Shown here piece after piece: positions 9,088 to 17,723 of a stretch of 64,000 bases of DNA. Within the stretch, counting starts at the first letter, position 1. Every line of letters begins with the position of its first letter. The notes beneath the pieces were generated by a model that did no database searches, was not told where the DNA came from, and saw nothing but the letters and a program-made list of their open reading frames with translations. The DNA comes from Adhaeribacter arboris (lineage in GTDB: Bacteria; Bacteroidota; Bacteroidia; Cytophagales; Hymenobacteraceae): positions 620,001-684,000 of the forward strand of contig NZ_PYFT01000001.1 in the NCBI RefSeq assembly GCF_003023845.1, read 5' to 3'. The position numbers and the translations under genes were made by a program.

Positions 9088-9114
9088 GGATATACGGAAC
9101 AACTCCGTATATCC
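9088..9114. repeat. Perfect 11-bp hairpin before small hypothetical gene
   Basis: GGATATACGGA (9088-9098) and TCCGTATATCC (9104-9114) pair perfectly around the loop ACAAC, followed by GGTAGTTGTATGAC. It lies at the left boundary of the first small gene of the cassette-like patch and may be a recombination or boundary hairpin comparable to the attC-like structures at 9592 and 10247, or a terminator without a U-tract. Confidence 0.4.
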
Positions 9115-9141
9115 GGTAGTTGTATGACATTTAGTAATTAA

Positions 9142-9579
9142 ATGAGAGAAATATTAAAAGCGTTAGGATTACTATTATTTGTGGTTCTGGCAATAGCTGG
9201 AATCTTTCTGTTAATTGTATTGAACGATTTTACCAATGCATTTCAGCCAACTTATTCTAAAGTAGAACTCATTTCAACAAAGGACAACTCAGTAATTTAT
9301 ATAAAATCGAAAAACTGGGGCCTAACAGGTGACCACCAAGTTACAGTTATAACTAGTAATGAAGACTCAGAATTTGAGCCTGATTCAACTCAAGAATATA
9401 TATTTAATGGATTAGGTGCAGTTGTATACCGTGTAAAACAGGATACTTTAATTCTGTATGTTAGTCCCAAAACAAAGATTCCAATAAACTTCCAATCAAA
9501 TTGGAAAATTAAACAGATTGAAACTGAAAGTTCTGAAAAACAGGAATTATTAGTTAACCCGGAATATAAGCAAATTTAG
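9142..9579 (+). CDS. Hypothetical single-pass membrane protein
   Basis: A 145-residue protein not recognised as a named family. Residues about 5-28 are a strongly hydrophobic segment (LGLLLFVVLAIAGIFLLIVL) that would anchor it or act as an uncleaved signal. The rest is a soluble, beta-rich domain of about 115 residues, presumably outside the cytoplasmic membrane. Base composition is more AT-rich than in the uxa genes. It is bounded on both sides by hairpins, which gives it a gene-cassette look together with the next two genes. Coding is supported by length and composition only. Confidence 0.55.
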   Translation: MREILKALGLLLFVVLAIAGIFLLIVLNDFTNAFQPTYSKVELISTKDNSVIYIKSKNWGLTGDHQVTVITSNEDSEFEPDSTQEYIFNGLGAVVYRVKQDTLILYVSPKTKIPINFQSNWKIKQIETESSEKQELLVNPEYKQI

Positions 9580-9591
9580 AAAAACGCCATA

Positions 9592-9650
9592 CAACCAAGT
9601 ATATAAGTCAAACTGCGGCTTTGCCTAGTTAGCCTCATATACAAACCGTT
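9592..9650. repeat. attC-like imperfect hairpin 1
   Basis: Nested complementary arms: AAC/GTT at the base (9593-9595 / 9648-9650), GTATAT/ATATAC (9599-9604 / 9637-9642), AACT/AGTT (9611-9614 / 9627-9630) and GGC/GCC (9617-9619 / 9623-9625), with unpaired bases between them. It begins 13 bp after one small ORF and ends 30 bp before the next. The shape recalls an integron attC site, but the strict GTTRRRY core is not matched and no integron integrase is in the window. Confidence 0.35.
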
Positions 9651-9680
9651 AACAGTAACCTTAACATATTACCGAACAAA

Positions 9681-10244
9681 ATGAGATTACTGACTTTAAT
9701 ATTGGCAATTATTTTGAGTGCCTGTAATAATCGGACATATGAGGTTGACAAGTTTACGACTGAAGAGCTTATTTGGTACAAGCCGTTTATTAAATCTGAC
9801 TCAATAATTTACATTTCGGACAAAGGCGAGAAAGACACTATTATTTTCAAAGCACCAGAAGCCGCAAGTGATTCGACAAGAAGCTTTGAGCAAGGATTTT
9901 CTAACACAAATTATTTGACTGTTGTATATGAATTTTCTAAAGGAAGTTATCATCAATCTGCAATGATGAGCGACGGTAAAACTCGTTAAGACCATTGGTT
10001 CGTTAATTCTTCCAAGTCATCGGCCGGTTACGGTAGTGTTGAAATAACTTTTATCGGAACATTTTTTAGTGAAAATATTAATAATATCCAGAGAGTAAAT
10101 GACAGCACTTATTATTTTGACAGTGAAAAAGCTGACTACTCAGGACTGAATGTTGAAAAAGGAATTAAGAATTTTACTTTTAATACAAGACTTGGTGTCA
10201 CAGAATTTGTGGATGACAGAAACATTAAATGGAAAAGACAATAA
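9681..10244 (+). pseudogene. Lipoprotein gene interrupted by one in-frame stop
   Basis: The frame starts with a lipoprotein signal (lipobox LSAC, Cys15) and continues for 102 codons to a TAA at 9987-9989. The same frame then remains open and protein-like for another 84 codons (WFVNSSKSSAGYGSVEITF onward) to the TAA at 10242. So a 187-residue secreted lipoprotein appears to have been split by a single stop codon. The family is not recognised. A truncated 102-residue product could still be made. An attC-like hairpin begins 3 bp after the final stop. Confidence 0.65.
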
Positions 10245-10246
10245 AG

Positions 10247-10322
10247 GCAGCTGCTAACATTGTGTAAACAGCATCTCGGCCAACGGTTTCGACGCCGCTT
10301 ACACGAGGCCGTTATAGGCTGC
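10247..10322. repeat. attC-like imperfect hairpin 2
   Basis: Nested arms: GCAGC/GCTGC (10247-10251 / 10318-10322), TAAC/GTTA (10255-10258 / 10311-10314), GTGTAA/TTACAC (10262-10267 / 10299-10304) and CGGC/GCCG (10277-10280 / 10294-10297). Unpaired bases are unequal on the two sides, as in folded attC sites. It is locally GC-richer than its surroundings and sits between two small gene remnants. The TAAC...GTTA ends resemble R''/R' boxes; identity as a true recombination site is inference. Confidence 0.4.
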
Positions 10323-10339
10323 TATAAAGAATTGTATAA

Positions 10340-10942
10340 ATGGGAATATTTGATTTTCTAAAGAAAACACCACAAGAGGCTTTTGAGTTAAATATAAAAC
10401 AGTCCGGAGGTACTAACAACTAGACTTCTGTATTTTGAGAAGCCTGAAATGGACGTTGTAATAATTCTAAAAGAACTTAAATCACTATACAGTTATGTTG
10501 CATCTTCCGGGGAAGGGAATACCTTATTTTTCATTTTCCCTGACATAAAATACATTTAGTAGATGCTTTAAATTCTCAAAAGCTAATTTCGCCGGCAGAC
10601 TTGTTATCCAATATAGCTTCAGCTAATAAGAATGTATTAAGCGGATTAGTTAACGTACGTCTGTTAAATATTAACAACGGCAAGGCAGGAGAAATATGAA
10701 TGGATACCATTGGAATGCACGCGCTAGGTTTGCCAGACTTTCAAATTAAGTTTACCAACCTGAATGAAAGTGAAGTTGCAGGTTTACTTTGGAACTACTG
10801 GTACTATGTTTATGCAAGCGGGGACGTTATTCAGTCCGGAAATACTTGGCAAGGCTTGTCAAAAAGATCAAAATGGAAAGCAGAGAAACAATTATCATTC
10901 ATTGAGCCAGAACGAGTTGTTATTGATATGCGTGTAAATTAG
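10340..10942 (+). pseudogene. DUF4261-like gene, broken by frameshifts and stops
   Basis: The piece starting at 10340 begins MGIFDFLKKTPQEAFELN and stops at 10421. A second frame carries YFEKPEMDVVIILKELKSLY and YVASSGEGNTLFFIFPD and stops near 10557. A third piece reads LISPADLLSNIASANKNVLS, meets a TGA at 10697, and resumes in the same frame from 10700 with MDTIGMHALGLPDFQIKF. Together they follow one protein resembling the DUF4261 family (the MHALGLPDFQ block is typical). At least two frame changes and two stops show real decay rather than a single sequencing error. It is the third unit of the cassette-like patch. Confidence 0.6.
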
Positions 10943-11243
10943 AGAGAACAGCCTATCGTCACATTTTTATAGTACCTTAAACACCGAAAAGTCCAGTAGG
11001 TTAGGGGTATGCAAATCAATCTGCCAGATAATCTAAGAATAAATAAGTCTTTTATAAAACAAAATAACAATTTCAAACACCAGCTACTTTCACCTTAAAC
11101 TAATTATCAGAAACACTTACAAACGGGGCAATTCTAATTACAAGTGAAAGTATGCATGAGAAAAAACTTTAATAAGTTTACGAAATAGTAATTTAAAAGA
11201 TAATTAATGAAAAATTAAATTCTTGTGAAACTAAACGATTAAT
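10943..11243. other. AT-rich gap, no gene seen
   Basis: Three hundred bases between the DUF4261-like remnant and the next small ORF. Many stops in all frames; no hairpin with a U-tract and no clear promoter motif. Confidence 0.6.
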
Positions 11244-11492
11244 ATGAAAGCATTCATAAATAACAACTTGCCTAAACTGTTACTGGGTTTTTCTGCTCTT
11301 GTTTTTTCTTCAGGGTTCCTGATTTTTGCCCTGAAGTTTAATCCTGCTAGCGCCAGTATTGCTAGTACTGCACAAGCTAATAATACTGAATACGTAATTC
11401 CTTTTAACGGTAAAGATGAAATTGTACTGGTAAGATTTGATAATTCAACCGGAAAATATGTATTCAAAACAATATATAAACCTAAGTTGTAA
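11244..11492 (+). CDS. Small membrane-anchored hypothetical protein
   Basis: An 82-residue ORF. Residues about 8-33 form one hydrophobic segment (LPKLLLGFSALVFSSGFLIF), then a short polar domain ends FDNSTGKYVFKTIYKPKL. The family is not recognised. An overlapping antisense frame of similar length exists, but the plus-strand protein has the more natural composition and lies co-directional with the AraC gene. It may be a small membrane partner in the AraC-SDR neighbourhood, but nothing in the sequence proves it. Confidence 0.45.
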   Translation: MKAFINNNLPKLLLGFSALVFSSGFLIFALKFNPASASIASTAQANNTEYVIPFNGKDEIVLVRFDNSTGKYVFKTIYKPKL

Positions 11493-11510
11493 CTCTAATT
11501 AATATATACT

Positions 11511-11573
11511 ATGGTAAATGAAACCTGGAAAAAAGGTTTTGGACAAAGAGGAAATATGTTCCGTGGAAGATAG
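11511..11573 (+). CDS. Possible 20-residue micro-ORF
   Basis: ATG at 11511 gives MVNETWKKGFGQRGNMFRGR and a TAG at 11571. It is basic and Gly/Arg-rich, and lies 18 bp after one small gene and 10 bp before the AraC-type regulator, so it could be a translated leader. With this length, chance occurrence cannot be excluded. Confidence 0.2.
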   Translation: MVNETWKKGFGQRGNMFRGR

Positions 11574-11582
11574 TTTTAGGCA

Positions 11583-12473
11583 ATGCAAGTACTTAACTAC
11601 AATCAACAAGTACCGGTTTATTCTTTAGAGCCGGACGAAGTAGCCGGTAATAAACATTTTAGAGTATATAACTTCGAAGGCAGTTTACCTAACCAGTCAG
11701 ATCTTCTGGTACCGCACCGCAAGGATCATTTTCTGCTTGTTTTTATCAGACGTGCGGGCAGCCGCCAGTGGATTGACATGACGCCCTATGTACTTAAAGA
11801 TAATACCATTTACTTTTCAGGACCGAATCAAATTATCGTAAAAGAAGGATTGGAACAATTATGGAGTACGGGTATTGCGTTTACGAGGGAGTTTTTGGCA
11901 TTTCAGGAAAACGCTTCTTTAAGCAAGTTGCCGCTCATTCAAAATTCTCAGGGCGCCCATGAATTGCTGCTTACGGAAGCCGATGTAAATTTTGTCGAGG
12001 AGATATTGGCCAAAATCAATGGGGAATATCAAAGTTCCGGTGAATGGCAACAGCGCATGCTGACGGCTTACCTCACGGTGCTGCTTACTTATTTAAGCCG
12101 GTTGTATACGGAGCAGTATAAGGATAACCAAACTTCCGCAGATAAGCTATTATTAAAAAAGTTTCAGACGAAGATTGATGCGTACTTCCGGGAACGGCAT
12201 GAGGTAAGTGATTATGCTTCGCTGCTACATATTTCGGCCGGACATTTAAGCGAAATAGTAAAAAAACAAAGCGGCAAGCCGGCCATTAAACATATTCATG
12301 AGCGAGTAGTACTGGAAACCCGGCGCTTGCTCTTTCATACCGATACTTCTTTAAAAGAAATTGCCTTTGAACTCGGTTTTACCGATGCCTCTTATTTTAA
12401 CCGCTTCTTTAAGCGTGAAACCGGGGTAACACCGGCTGAATACCGGGCTAACATCCGTAAAATGTACCATTAA
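11583..12473 (+). CDS. AraC-family transcriptional regulator
   Basis: A 296-residue DNA-binding regulator. The C-terminal ~100 residues carry two helix-turn-helix units: DYASLLHISAGHLSEIVKKQ (first) and SLKEIAFELGFTDASYFNRF (second), the latter being the AraC/XylS signature, followed by GVTPAEYR. The N-terminal ~170 residues are a divergent cupin-like sensor domain (YNFEGSLPNQSDLLVPHRKDH). It is followed 72 bp later by a co-directional SDR gene, a pairing seen often in Bacteroidota, where the AraC protein is thought to control the oxidoreductase. The effector is unknown. Confidence 0.93.
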   Translation: MQVLNYNQQVPVYSLEPDEVAGNKHFRVYNFEGSLPNQSDLLVPHRKDHFLLVFIRRAGSRQWIDMTPYVLKDNTIYFSGPNQIIVKEGLEQLWSTGIAFTREFLAFQENASLSKLPLIQNSQGAHELLLTEADVNFVEEILAKINGEYQSSGEWQQRMLTAYLTVLLTYLSRLYTEQYKDNQTSADKLLLKKFQTKIDAYFRERHEVSDYASLLHISAGHLSEIVKKQSGKPAIKHIHERVVLETRRLLFHTDTSLKEIAFELGFTDASYFNRFFKRETGVTPAEYRANIRKMYH

Positions 12474-12545
12474 TCCAGTTGAATGTGTTACAGCTAAGAA
12501 ACATACAGGCCGTAGCTTTGTTCTGTTCTACTTACAACACTAATT

Positions 12546-13283
12546 ATGAAAACAGCATTAATAACAGGAGCAAACAAAAGCATTGGCTTTGAAACAGCCA
12601 GGCAATTAGTACAACAAGGGTATTTTGTATACCTGGGTAGCCGGGACATAAAAAAAGGACAGCAGGCGGTTAGCCAACTTCAGGCCGAAGGATTACACCA
12701 AGTGGAGCCGATAGAAATGGATGTCGATGATATGGAGTCGATAAAGGCTGCCCGCGAAGTGCTAGGCCAGAAAACCCAGGTACTGGACGTACTAATTAAT
12801 AATGCAGGTATCCCGGGTAATTTTCCGCAAACGGCATCAGAAACAGATAGCAGCGTATTTAAGCAGGTATTCGAAACCAATTTTTTTGGCGTAATAGAAG
12901 TAACGCAAGCGTTTATGGATTTGCTGCGGCAGTCGCCGGAACCAAGAATCGTTAACGTTACCTCCGGTTTGGGTTCCCTCACCTTACATAGTGATCCTTC
13001 CTGGAAATATTATGAAGTGAAGCCGGCTTGTTATGTTTCCTCTAAAGCGGCGCTCAATGCTTACACCATTGTGCTGGCCCACGACCTACGCGATACCTCA
13101 TTTAAAATTAACGCCGTTGACCCGGGCTATACCGCCACCGATTTTAATAATCACTCGGGCCCCGGAACTGTGGCAGATGCTGCGGCTAGGGTAGTAAAAG
13201 CAGCTGTACTAGGTCCCGACGGTCCGACAGGTCAGTTCTTCAGTGATGACAATGCGCCGGAAACGGGAATAAGCCCCTGGTAA
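12546..13283 (+). CDS. SDR-family oxidoreductase (classical short-chain)
   Basis: A 245-residue NAD(P)-dependent dehydrogenase. The nucleotide-binding motif TGANKSIG is at residues 7-14 (the Lys/Ser variant of TGxxxGIG), then NNAG at about 87-90, the catalytic Ser in NVTSG at about 138, and the YVSSK active-site Tyr/Lys near 160-164. The PGYTATDFN loop follows the catalytic site. This resembles carbonyl reductase-like SDRs. The substrate is not predictable. It is probably controlled by the AraC-type regulator immediately upstream. Confidence 0.93.
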   Translation: MKTALITGANKSIGFETARQLVQQGYFVYLGSRDIKKGQQAVSQLQAEGLHQVEPIEMDVDDMESIKAAREVLGQKTQVLDVLINNAGIPGNFPQTASETDSSVFKQVFETNFFGVIEVTQAFMDLLRQSPEPRIVNVTSGLGSLTLHSDPSWKYYEVKPACYVSSKAALNAYTIVLAHDLRDTSFKINAVDPGYTATDFNNHSGPGTVADAAARVVKAAVLGPDGPTGQFFSDDNAPETGISPW

Positions 13284-13412
13284 AATGCATTAGATTCATT
13301 CTTTTAATAAAGTAAATAGAAAGGATATCCAGCCCTCATTTCTAATTCATGATTTCTAATTTGACCAAGCACTAAGATTCAATGACTGGAGAAAGTGCAA
13401 AGGCTAATTAAG

Positions 13413-13465
13413 TAAAAGAAGAAAGTTGCGGATAATTTTTATCTTGTAAAAACTTTCTTCTTTTA
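13413..13465. terminator. 15-bp perfect stem-loop just before the dacB start
   Basis: TAAAAGAAGAAAGTT (13413-13427) pairs with AACTTTCTTCTTTTA (13451-13465) across a 23-nt loop. It lies 130 bp after the SDR stop and only 15 bp before the dacB ATG. It may terminate the AraC-SDR transcript; if transcription starts upstream of it, it would be a 5'-UTR structure for dacB. Confidence 0.5.
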
Positions 13466-13480
13466 TTTCTTTAAAGGTAA

Positions 13481-14883
13481 ATGGTACTCTTTTTCCGCTT
13501 TAACCGTATCCTGATTTTCTTTTTCAGTGCCATATTGCCCACCTACACCCAAGCCCAAATTGTTTCCGAAAAACTTACCGTTGCTTTTAAAAGCTTTGCG
13601 AATGATGCCCAATTGCGAAACGCCACTACGTCGTTATATGTGGTTGATGCTACTTCGGGGAAGGTAATTTTTGATAAAAACGGAAAGGTGGGATTAGTGC
13701 CCGCTTCTACTCAGAAAGTAATTACCAGTATCAGCGCTTACGAATTATTAGGGAAAAACTTTCAGTACCAAACCCAATTTGCTTATTCTAAAAACAAAGA
13801 CGTAGCTTCTCTTCTGATTATTCCCAGCGGCGATCCTACTCTGGGAAGTTGGCGGTGGCCAGGTACTACCGAGCAAGCGATATTCAAAAAAGTAAGTCAA
13901 GCAATTACTAAAGCAGGTGTTTCCCAGATCCGGGAAGTACTGGTAGACCACGCAGGTTGGGAGGAAGAAGCAATTCCGGACGGTTGGATTTGGCAGGATA
14001 TCGGCAATTATTACGGTGCCGGACCGAGTAAATTGAACTGGCACGAAAACCAGTTTGATATATTTCTAAAATCCGGCAAAAATAAAGGTGATCCGGTAAG
14101 TATTGTAAGTATAAAGCCTGTTTTACATGGTTACACTTTGCAATCGGAGGTAAAAGCCGCCGGTCCCGAAACCGGCGATAAAGCTTTTATTTACTTTCCG
14201 TTAAATGCCCCTGCCGGGGTTATTAGAGGTACTATTCCCGTAGATCAGAATAAATTTAAAATTTCGGGCGCTCTGCCGCAACCAACGCCTCAATTCGTAA
14301 GGACTTTATTGGATTCACTCGGTAAAGAAAGTGGAAAAGATTACAGCAAAGTGCCGGTGAAAAGTACCCGTAAAGTTTCGGCAACCGATTATATTACTTT
14401 GTGTACTCTAGTCTCCCCTCCATTAGATAGCCTTATTTTTTGGTTAAACCGTAAGAGCATTAATTTATACAGCGAAGCTTTAGTAAAAACCCTGGCTTTT
14501 AGAAATAAAAAGTAGCCGCTACCGATATTGGTTTAGAAATTATTCGCGATTTCTGGCAAGAAAAAAACATTCCCGAAGCGGAGTTAAACATGGTAGATGG
14601 TTCCGGACTTTCGCCTTTAAACCGGATTACCACGCAGGCGCAGGTAAGTATTTTACGCTATGCCATCAAACAAAACTGGTTCAAAAGTTTTTACACTAGT
14701 TTACCCGAACTTAACCACCTAAAAATGAAAAGCGGCACTATTCGCGGGGTTAAAGGATTTTGCGGCTATCATACGGCGCCCAACGGACACCAGTATGTAT
14801 TTTCTTTCCTGGTGAATAATTACACTGGCTCCTCAACAGATTTAGTCCAAAAAATGTATAAAGTCCTGAATTCTTTAAAATAG
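13481..14883 (+). pseudogene. dacB: PBP4-type D-Ala-D-Ala carboxypeptidase, frameshifted
   Basis: Periplasmic D-alanyl-D-alanine carboxypeptidase/endopeptidase that trims peptidoglycan. The first frame (13481-14515) has an N-terminal signal segment, the catalytic STQK tetrad at Ser76-Lys79 and the SxN motif (Ser326-Ile-Asn328). It stops at TAG 14513 right after an A5 run. The -1 frame continues without a break (VAATDIGLEIIRDFW, then VDGSGLSPLNRITT) and holds the third motif, KSG, ending at 14883. One extra A in 14507-14511 would restore a full ~467-residue enzyme. The break removes the KSG motif, so the short product should be inactive. The cause is a mutation, an assembly error, or slippage on the A-run. 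Confidence 0.88.
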
Positions 14884-15012
14884 CAACTTCTGATATTCGG
14901 TTTGATCGGAATAAAAGAAAAAATATTTTGCCTACCAGAGTAACCCATGTAAAGAGTAATTCTAATCTAACTATTTTAAGTATAATTGCAGGAAAAACAC
15001 CTTTAAACTAAT

Positions 15013-16563
15013 ATGAAGTACGGGCGCCGAGTATTTGATTGGTCTTTAGTATTCATTTTAATTTTCTTTAGCCAATTAGTTTGGGCGCAGCGAACCGCAA
15101 GTAAACCAACGGCTACGAAACCCGCTAATGTTATTTTTATTTTAGCGGATGACCATCGCTACGATTTTATGGGTTTCACCGGTAAGGTTCCCGGTCTGCA
15201 AACGCCCAACATGGATCGGCTGGCGAAAGAAGGCGCGCACCTCCAGAATGCGTATGTAAGTACCGCACTTTGTTCCCCCAGTCGCGCTTCTATCTTAACC
15301 GGTCAATATGCTCACACCCATACTATTGTCGATAACCAAGCGCCGTTACCAAAAGGATTAACTTTTTTTCCGCAATACTTGCAGGAAGCCGGCTATAAAA
15401 CGGCATTTTTTGGCAAGTGGCACATGGGCAATACCGAAGACGAGCCGCAGCCCGGCTTTAACCACTGGGAAAGTTTCCGGGGGCAAGGGGTGTATTATAA
15501 TCCTACCCTAAATATAAACGGGCGCCAGGTTGCTTATAAAGATAGTACTTATATTTCCGATTTATTAACCCAACACGCCATTGATTGGATGAAGCAGCAT
15601 GATAAGCAACAGCCATTCTTTCTGTATTTATCTCATAAAGGCGTGCACGCCGAATTTGAACCCGCCCAACGGCATCGGGGTCGTTATAAGAACATGCCCA
15701 TTCATTATCCGGCTTCCATGTTCCTGACCGCTTCCGATACCAGCAATACTTGGCCTTTGCGCAATAAAATAGCCGTCAACCCCGAAATAAAAACCGAAGT
15801 AAACCTGGCGGGCATACCGGAGTGGGTAAAAAAGCAGCGTTATAGCTGGCACGGCGTGGATTATATGTATCACGGACGGATTAACTTCGACGATTTTTAC
15901 CGTCGTTACTGCGAAACGCTGTTGGGCATAGATGAAAGTATTGGGCAGGTGCTGGATTATTTGAAAAAAGCGGGGCTGGATAAAAATACCCTGGTTATTT
16001 ACATGGGCGATAATGGCTTCTCATTCGGGGAACACGGCCTAATTGATAAGCGCCACGCCTACGAAGAATCGATGCGGGTACCATTGCTAATGCGCTATCC
16101 CGAGGTAATTAAGCCCGGTACTAAAATAACCCAAGTCATTCAGAACATTGATATAGCGCCTACTATTTTAGCGGTAGCAGGTAAAGTAACGCCGTCGCAG
16201 ATGCAAGGTAAATCTTTTTTGCCGCTATTGCAGGGCCGCCAAATTCCATGGCGCGATAAAGCTTTTTACGAGTACTATTGGGAGTATGATTTTCCGCAAA
16301 CTCCTACCGTTTTTGCCGTACGCAGTGGCCGTTACAAATACATCCGCTACCATGGCATCTGGGACACCAACGAATTATTTGATTTACAAAACGACCCGCA
16401 GGAAGTAAATAACCTTATAGCTAAACCCGAGCACCAGCCATTGGTAAAACAATTAGCCGGCGAACTCTACGATTGGCTCGAAAGTACCGGTGGCATGCAA
16501 GTACCCTTGAAACGTACCATTAAAATGCGCGACGGCGATTACCTGCATCCCAATCAGTATTAA
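15013..16563 (+). CDS. Sulfatase, secreted, FGly-type
   Basis: A 516-residue arylsulfatase-superfamily enzyme with an N-terminal signal peptide (cleavage probably after VWAQ, about residue 26). The metal-binding start NVIFILADDHRYD (39-51) and the formylglycine motif Cys87-S-P-S-Arg91 followed by ASILTGQ are intact, and GKWHMG and MGDNGFSFGEHG supply further active-site Lys/His/Asp/Asn. It needs a formylglycine-generating enzyme elsewhere to convert Cys87. It resembles the choline-sulfatase/mucin-desulfatase type; the actual sulfated sugar is unknown. Its neighbours (PIG-L deacetylase, symporter) suggest polysaccharide use. Confidence 0.94.
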   Translation: MKYGRRVFDWSLVFILIFFSQLVWAQRTASKPTATKPANVIFILADDHRYDFMGFTGKVPGLQTPNMDRLAKEGAHLQNAYVSTALCSPSRASILTGQYAHTHTIVDNQAPLPKGLTFFPQYLQEAGYKTAFFGKWHMGNTEDEPQPGFNHWESFRGQGVYYNPTLNINGRQVAYKDSTYISDLLTQHAIDWMKQHDKQQPFFLYLSHKGVHAEFEPAQRHRGRYKNMPIHYPASMFLTASDTSNTWPLRNKIAVNPEIKTEVNLAGIPEWVKKQRYSWHGVDYMYHGRINFDDFYRRYCETLLGIDESIGQVLDYLKKAGLDKNTLVIYMGDNGFSFGEHGLIDKRHAYEESMRVPLLMRYPEVIKPGTKITQVIQNIDIAPTILAVAGKVTPSQMQGKSFLPLLQGRQIPWRDKAFYEYYWEYDFPQTPTVFAVRSGRYKYIRYHGIWDTNELFDLQNDPQEVNNLIAKPEHQPLVKQLAGELYDWLESTGGMQVPLKRTIKMRDGDYLHPNQY

Positions 16564-17296
16564 TTAAAATTTAGGTTGTATAGGTAACTAACGCGTAATG
16601 AAACTTCTGTTAATGAATAAGTTATTTAAAATAGAATGTTAATTACTTTTATAAAACTATTCATTTTGAATTATTTAAATTAAGTAAGACGAAGAAAGTA
16701 GCCGAACAAAAATAAAATAAGTTATAAAAAACTATTCCCAGTTATTCTGGAAATATCTGACTGCAGCTAAGTCCTTTAATAAGAATGAATCTAGTTCTTC
16801 TACAAAAAAGATTTTGGAATAGGTCTTAGGTAGGAAGTATAATGAATGAGTATTTGGTTTTTCTTTCTACTTCATAATTTCTAATTTTTAATTTGACCAA
16901 GCCTAGTTGTGTTATGCTTTTTAGCTTTTGCAACAGCTAGGTCTACCTACCCGTTACATTCTTTTAATAGGATACTTGTTTACTTTAATGGGGAACTACT
17001 AATTAATCTCTAACAACAGAATCAAATCCTATTTTCTACTATTAACTCTATTGTTGCCTAACTCGTAAAAATACTACAAAGGATTTTTTCGTAAAATTGA
17101 ATATAATATAGATTATTAATATATTAGTGTTTTCTTTGAAATACGTAAATAATAAGGTTAATCCTTACTGTTGGTAGAAAAGCAAATTAAAATTTTGCCA
17201 GCAGAATTGAACTATTAAGTGAAAAATAGAATTTCCTCTATAACCTGATAGTTTTCTTTTACACAAATTTCTTTTAATCACATTAATCTATGTAAT
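16564..17296. other. 733-bp AT-rich gap, no gene seen
   Basis: Very AT-rich, with stops in all frames. The only repeat noticed is TAATTTGACCAAGC (about 16889-16902) after ATTTCTAATT, which matches a segment at 13352-13370. No terminator with a U-tract was seen after the sulfatase gene. Confidence 0.6.
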
Positions 17297-17668
17297 ATGT
17301 TACATCTACTAAAACTTTCTAAAACGGTTGTTAAAACAAAAGAACAGATTTACGCAGAATTTCGCGAGTTAATTAATATGGGGTCAGGCGAATTGGGAAA
17401 ATGGCTTTATTCCAAAGAATCGAAATTAGTAGATGCCGAACCACTGGAAACGGATATAACCGCTCGTAAAGCAGGTGATCGCACCATCAAGATTTTGCGC
17501 AAAAAAAGATTTGAGTTGACTAAAAGTAATTTCGACCACATGGAGCGGGTTATTGCTTATCTTCCGAAAAAGTTAGCGGAACGTCCGGAAGGCGATATTT
17601 CTACCTCTATCTGGCGTTATACCCTAATGAGTTGGGGGCATGATCCTTTAAAAACACCAAAATTATAA
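17297..17668 (+). CDS. DUF3140 family protein
   Basis: A 123-residue small soluble protein. It follows the DUF3140 pattern: an N-terminal helix (EQIYAEFRELINMGSGELGKWL), a Lys/Arg-rich middle (RKAGDRTIKILRKK) and the conserved region DHMERVIAYLPKKLAERPEG, ending WRYTLMSWGHDP. The function of the family is not known; members are short and basic and are sometimes annotated as DNA-binding. No signal peptide. It stands alone and is closed by a strong intrinsic terminator at 17695. Confidence 0.8.
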   Translation: MLHLLKLSKTVVKTKEQIYAEFRELINMGSGELGKWLYSKESKLVDAEPLETDITARKAGDRTIKILRKKRFELTKSNFDHMERVIAYLPKKLAERPEGDISTSIWRYTLMSWGHDPLKTPKL

Positions 17669-17694
17669 AAGCATGATAATAAAATTACTATAAT

Positions 17695-17723
17695 AAAAGC
17701 CTGGAAATACTCCAGGCTTTTTT
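17695..17723 (+). terminator. Intrinsic terminator after DUF3140 gene
   Basis: AAAAGCCTGGA (17695-17705) pairs with TCCAGGCTTTT (17711-17721) around the loop AATAC, with the 3' arm merging into TTTTTT. A classical rho-independent terminator 27 bp after the stop. Confidence 0.85.

Noticed and set aside
11231-11467. 78-codon antisense ORF
   Set aside because: Antisense to the more natural plus-strand small membrane protein at 11244; kept only the latter.
14507-14515. Programmed -1 frameshift in dacB
   Set aside because: The slippery heptamer is incomplete (T AAA AAG) and no downstream stem was found; mutation or sequencing error is simpler.
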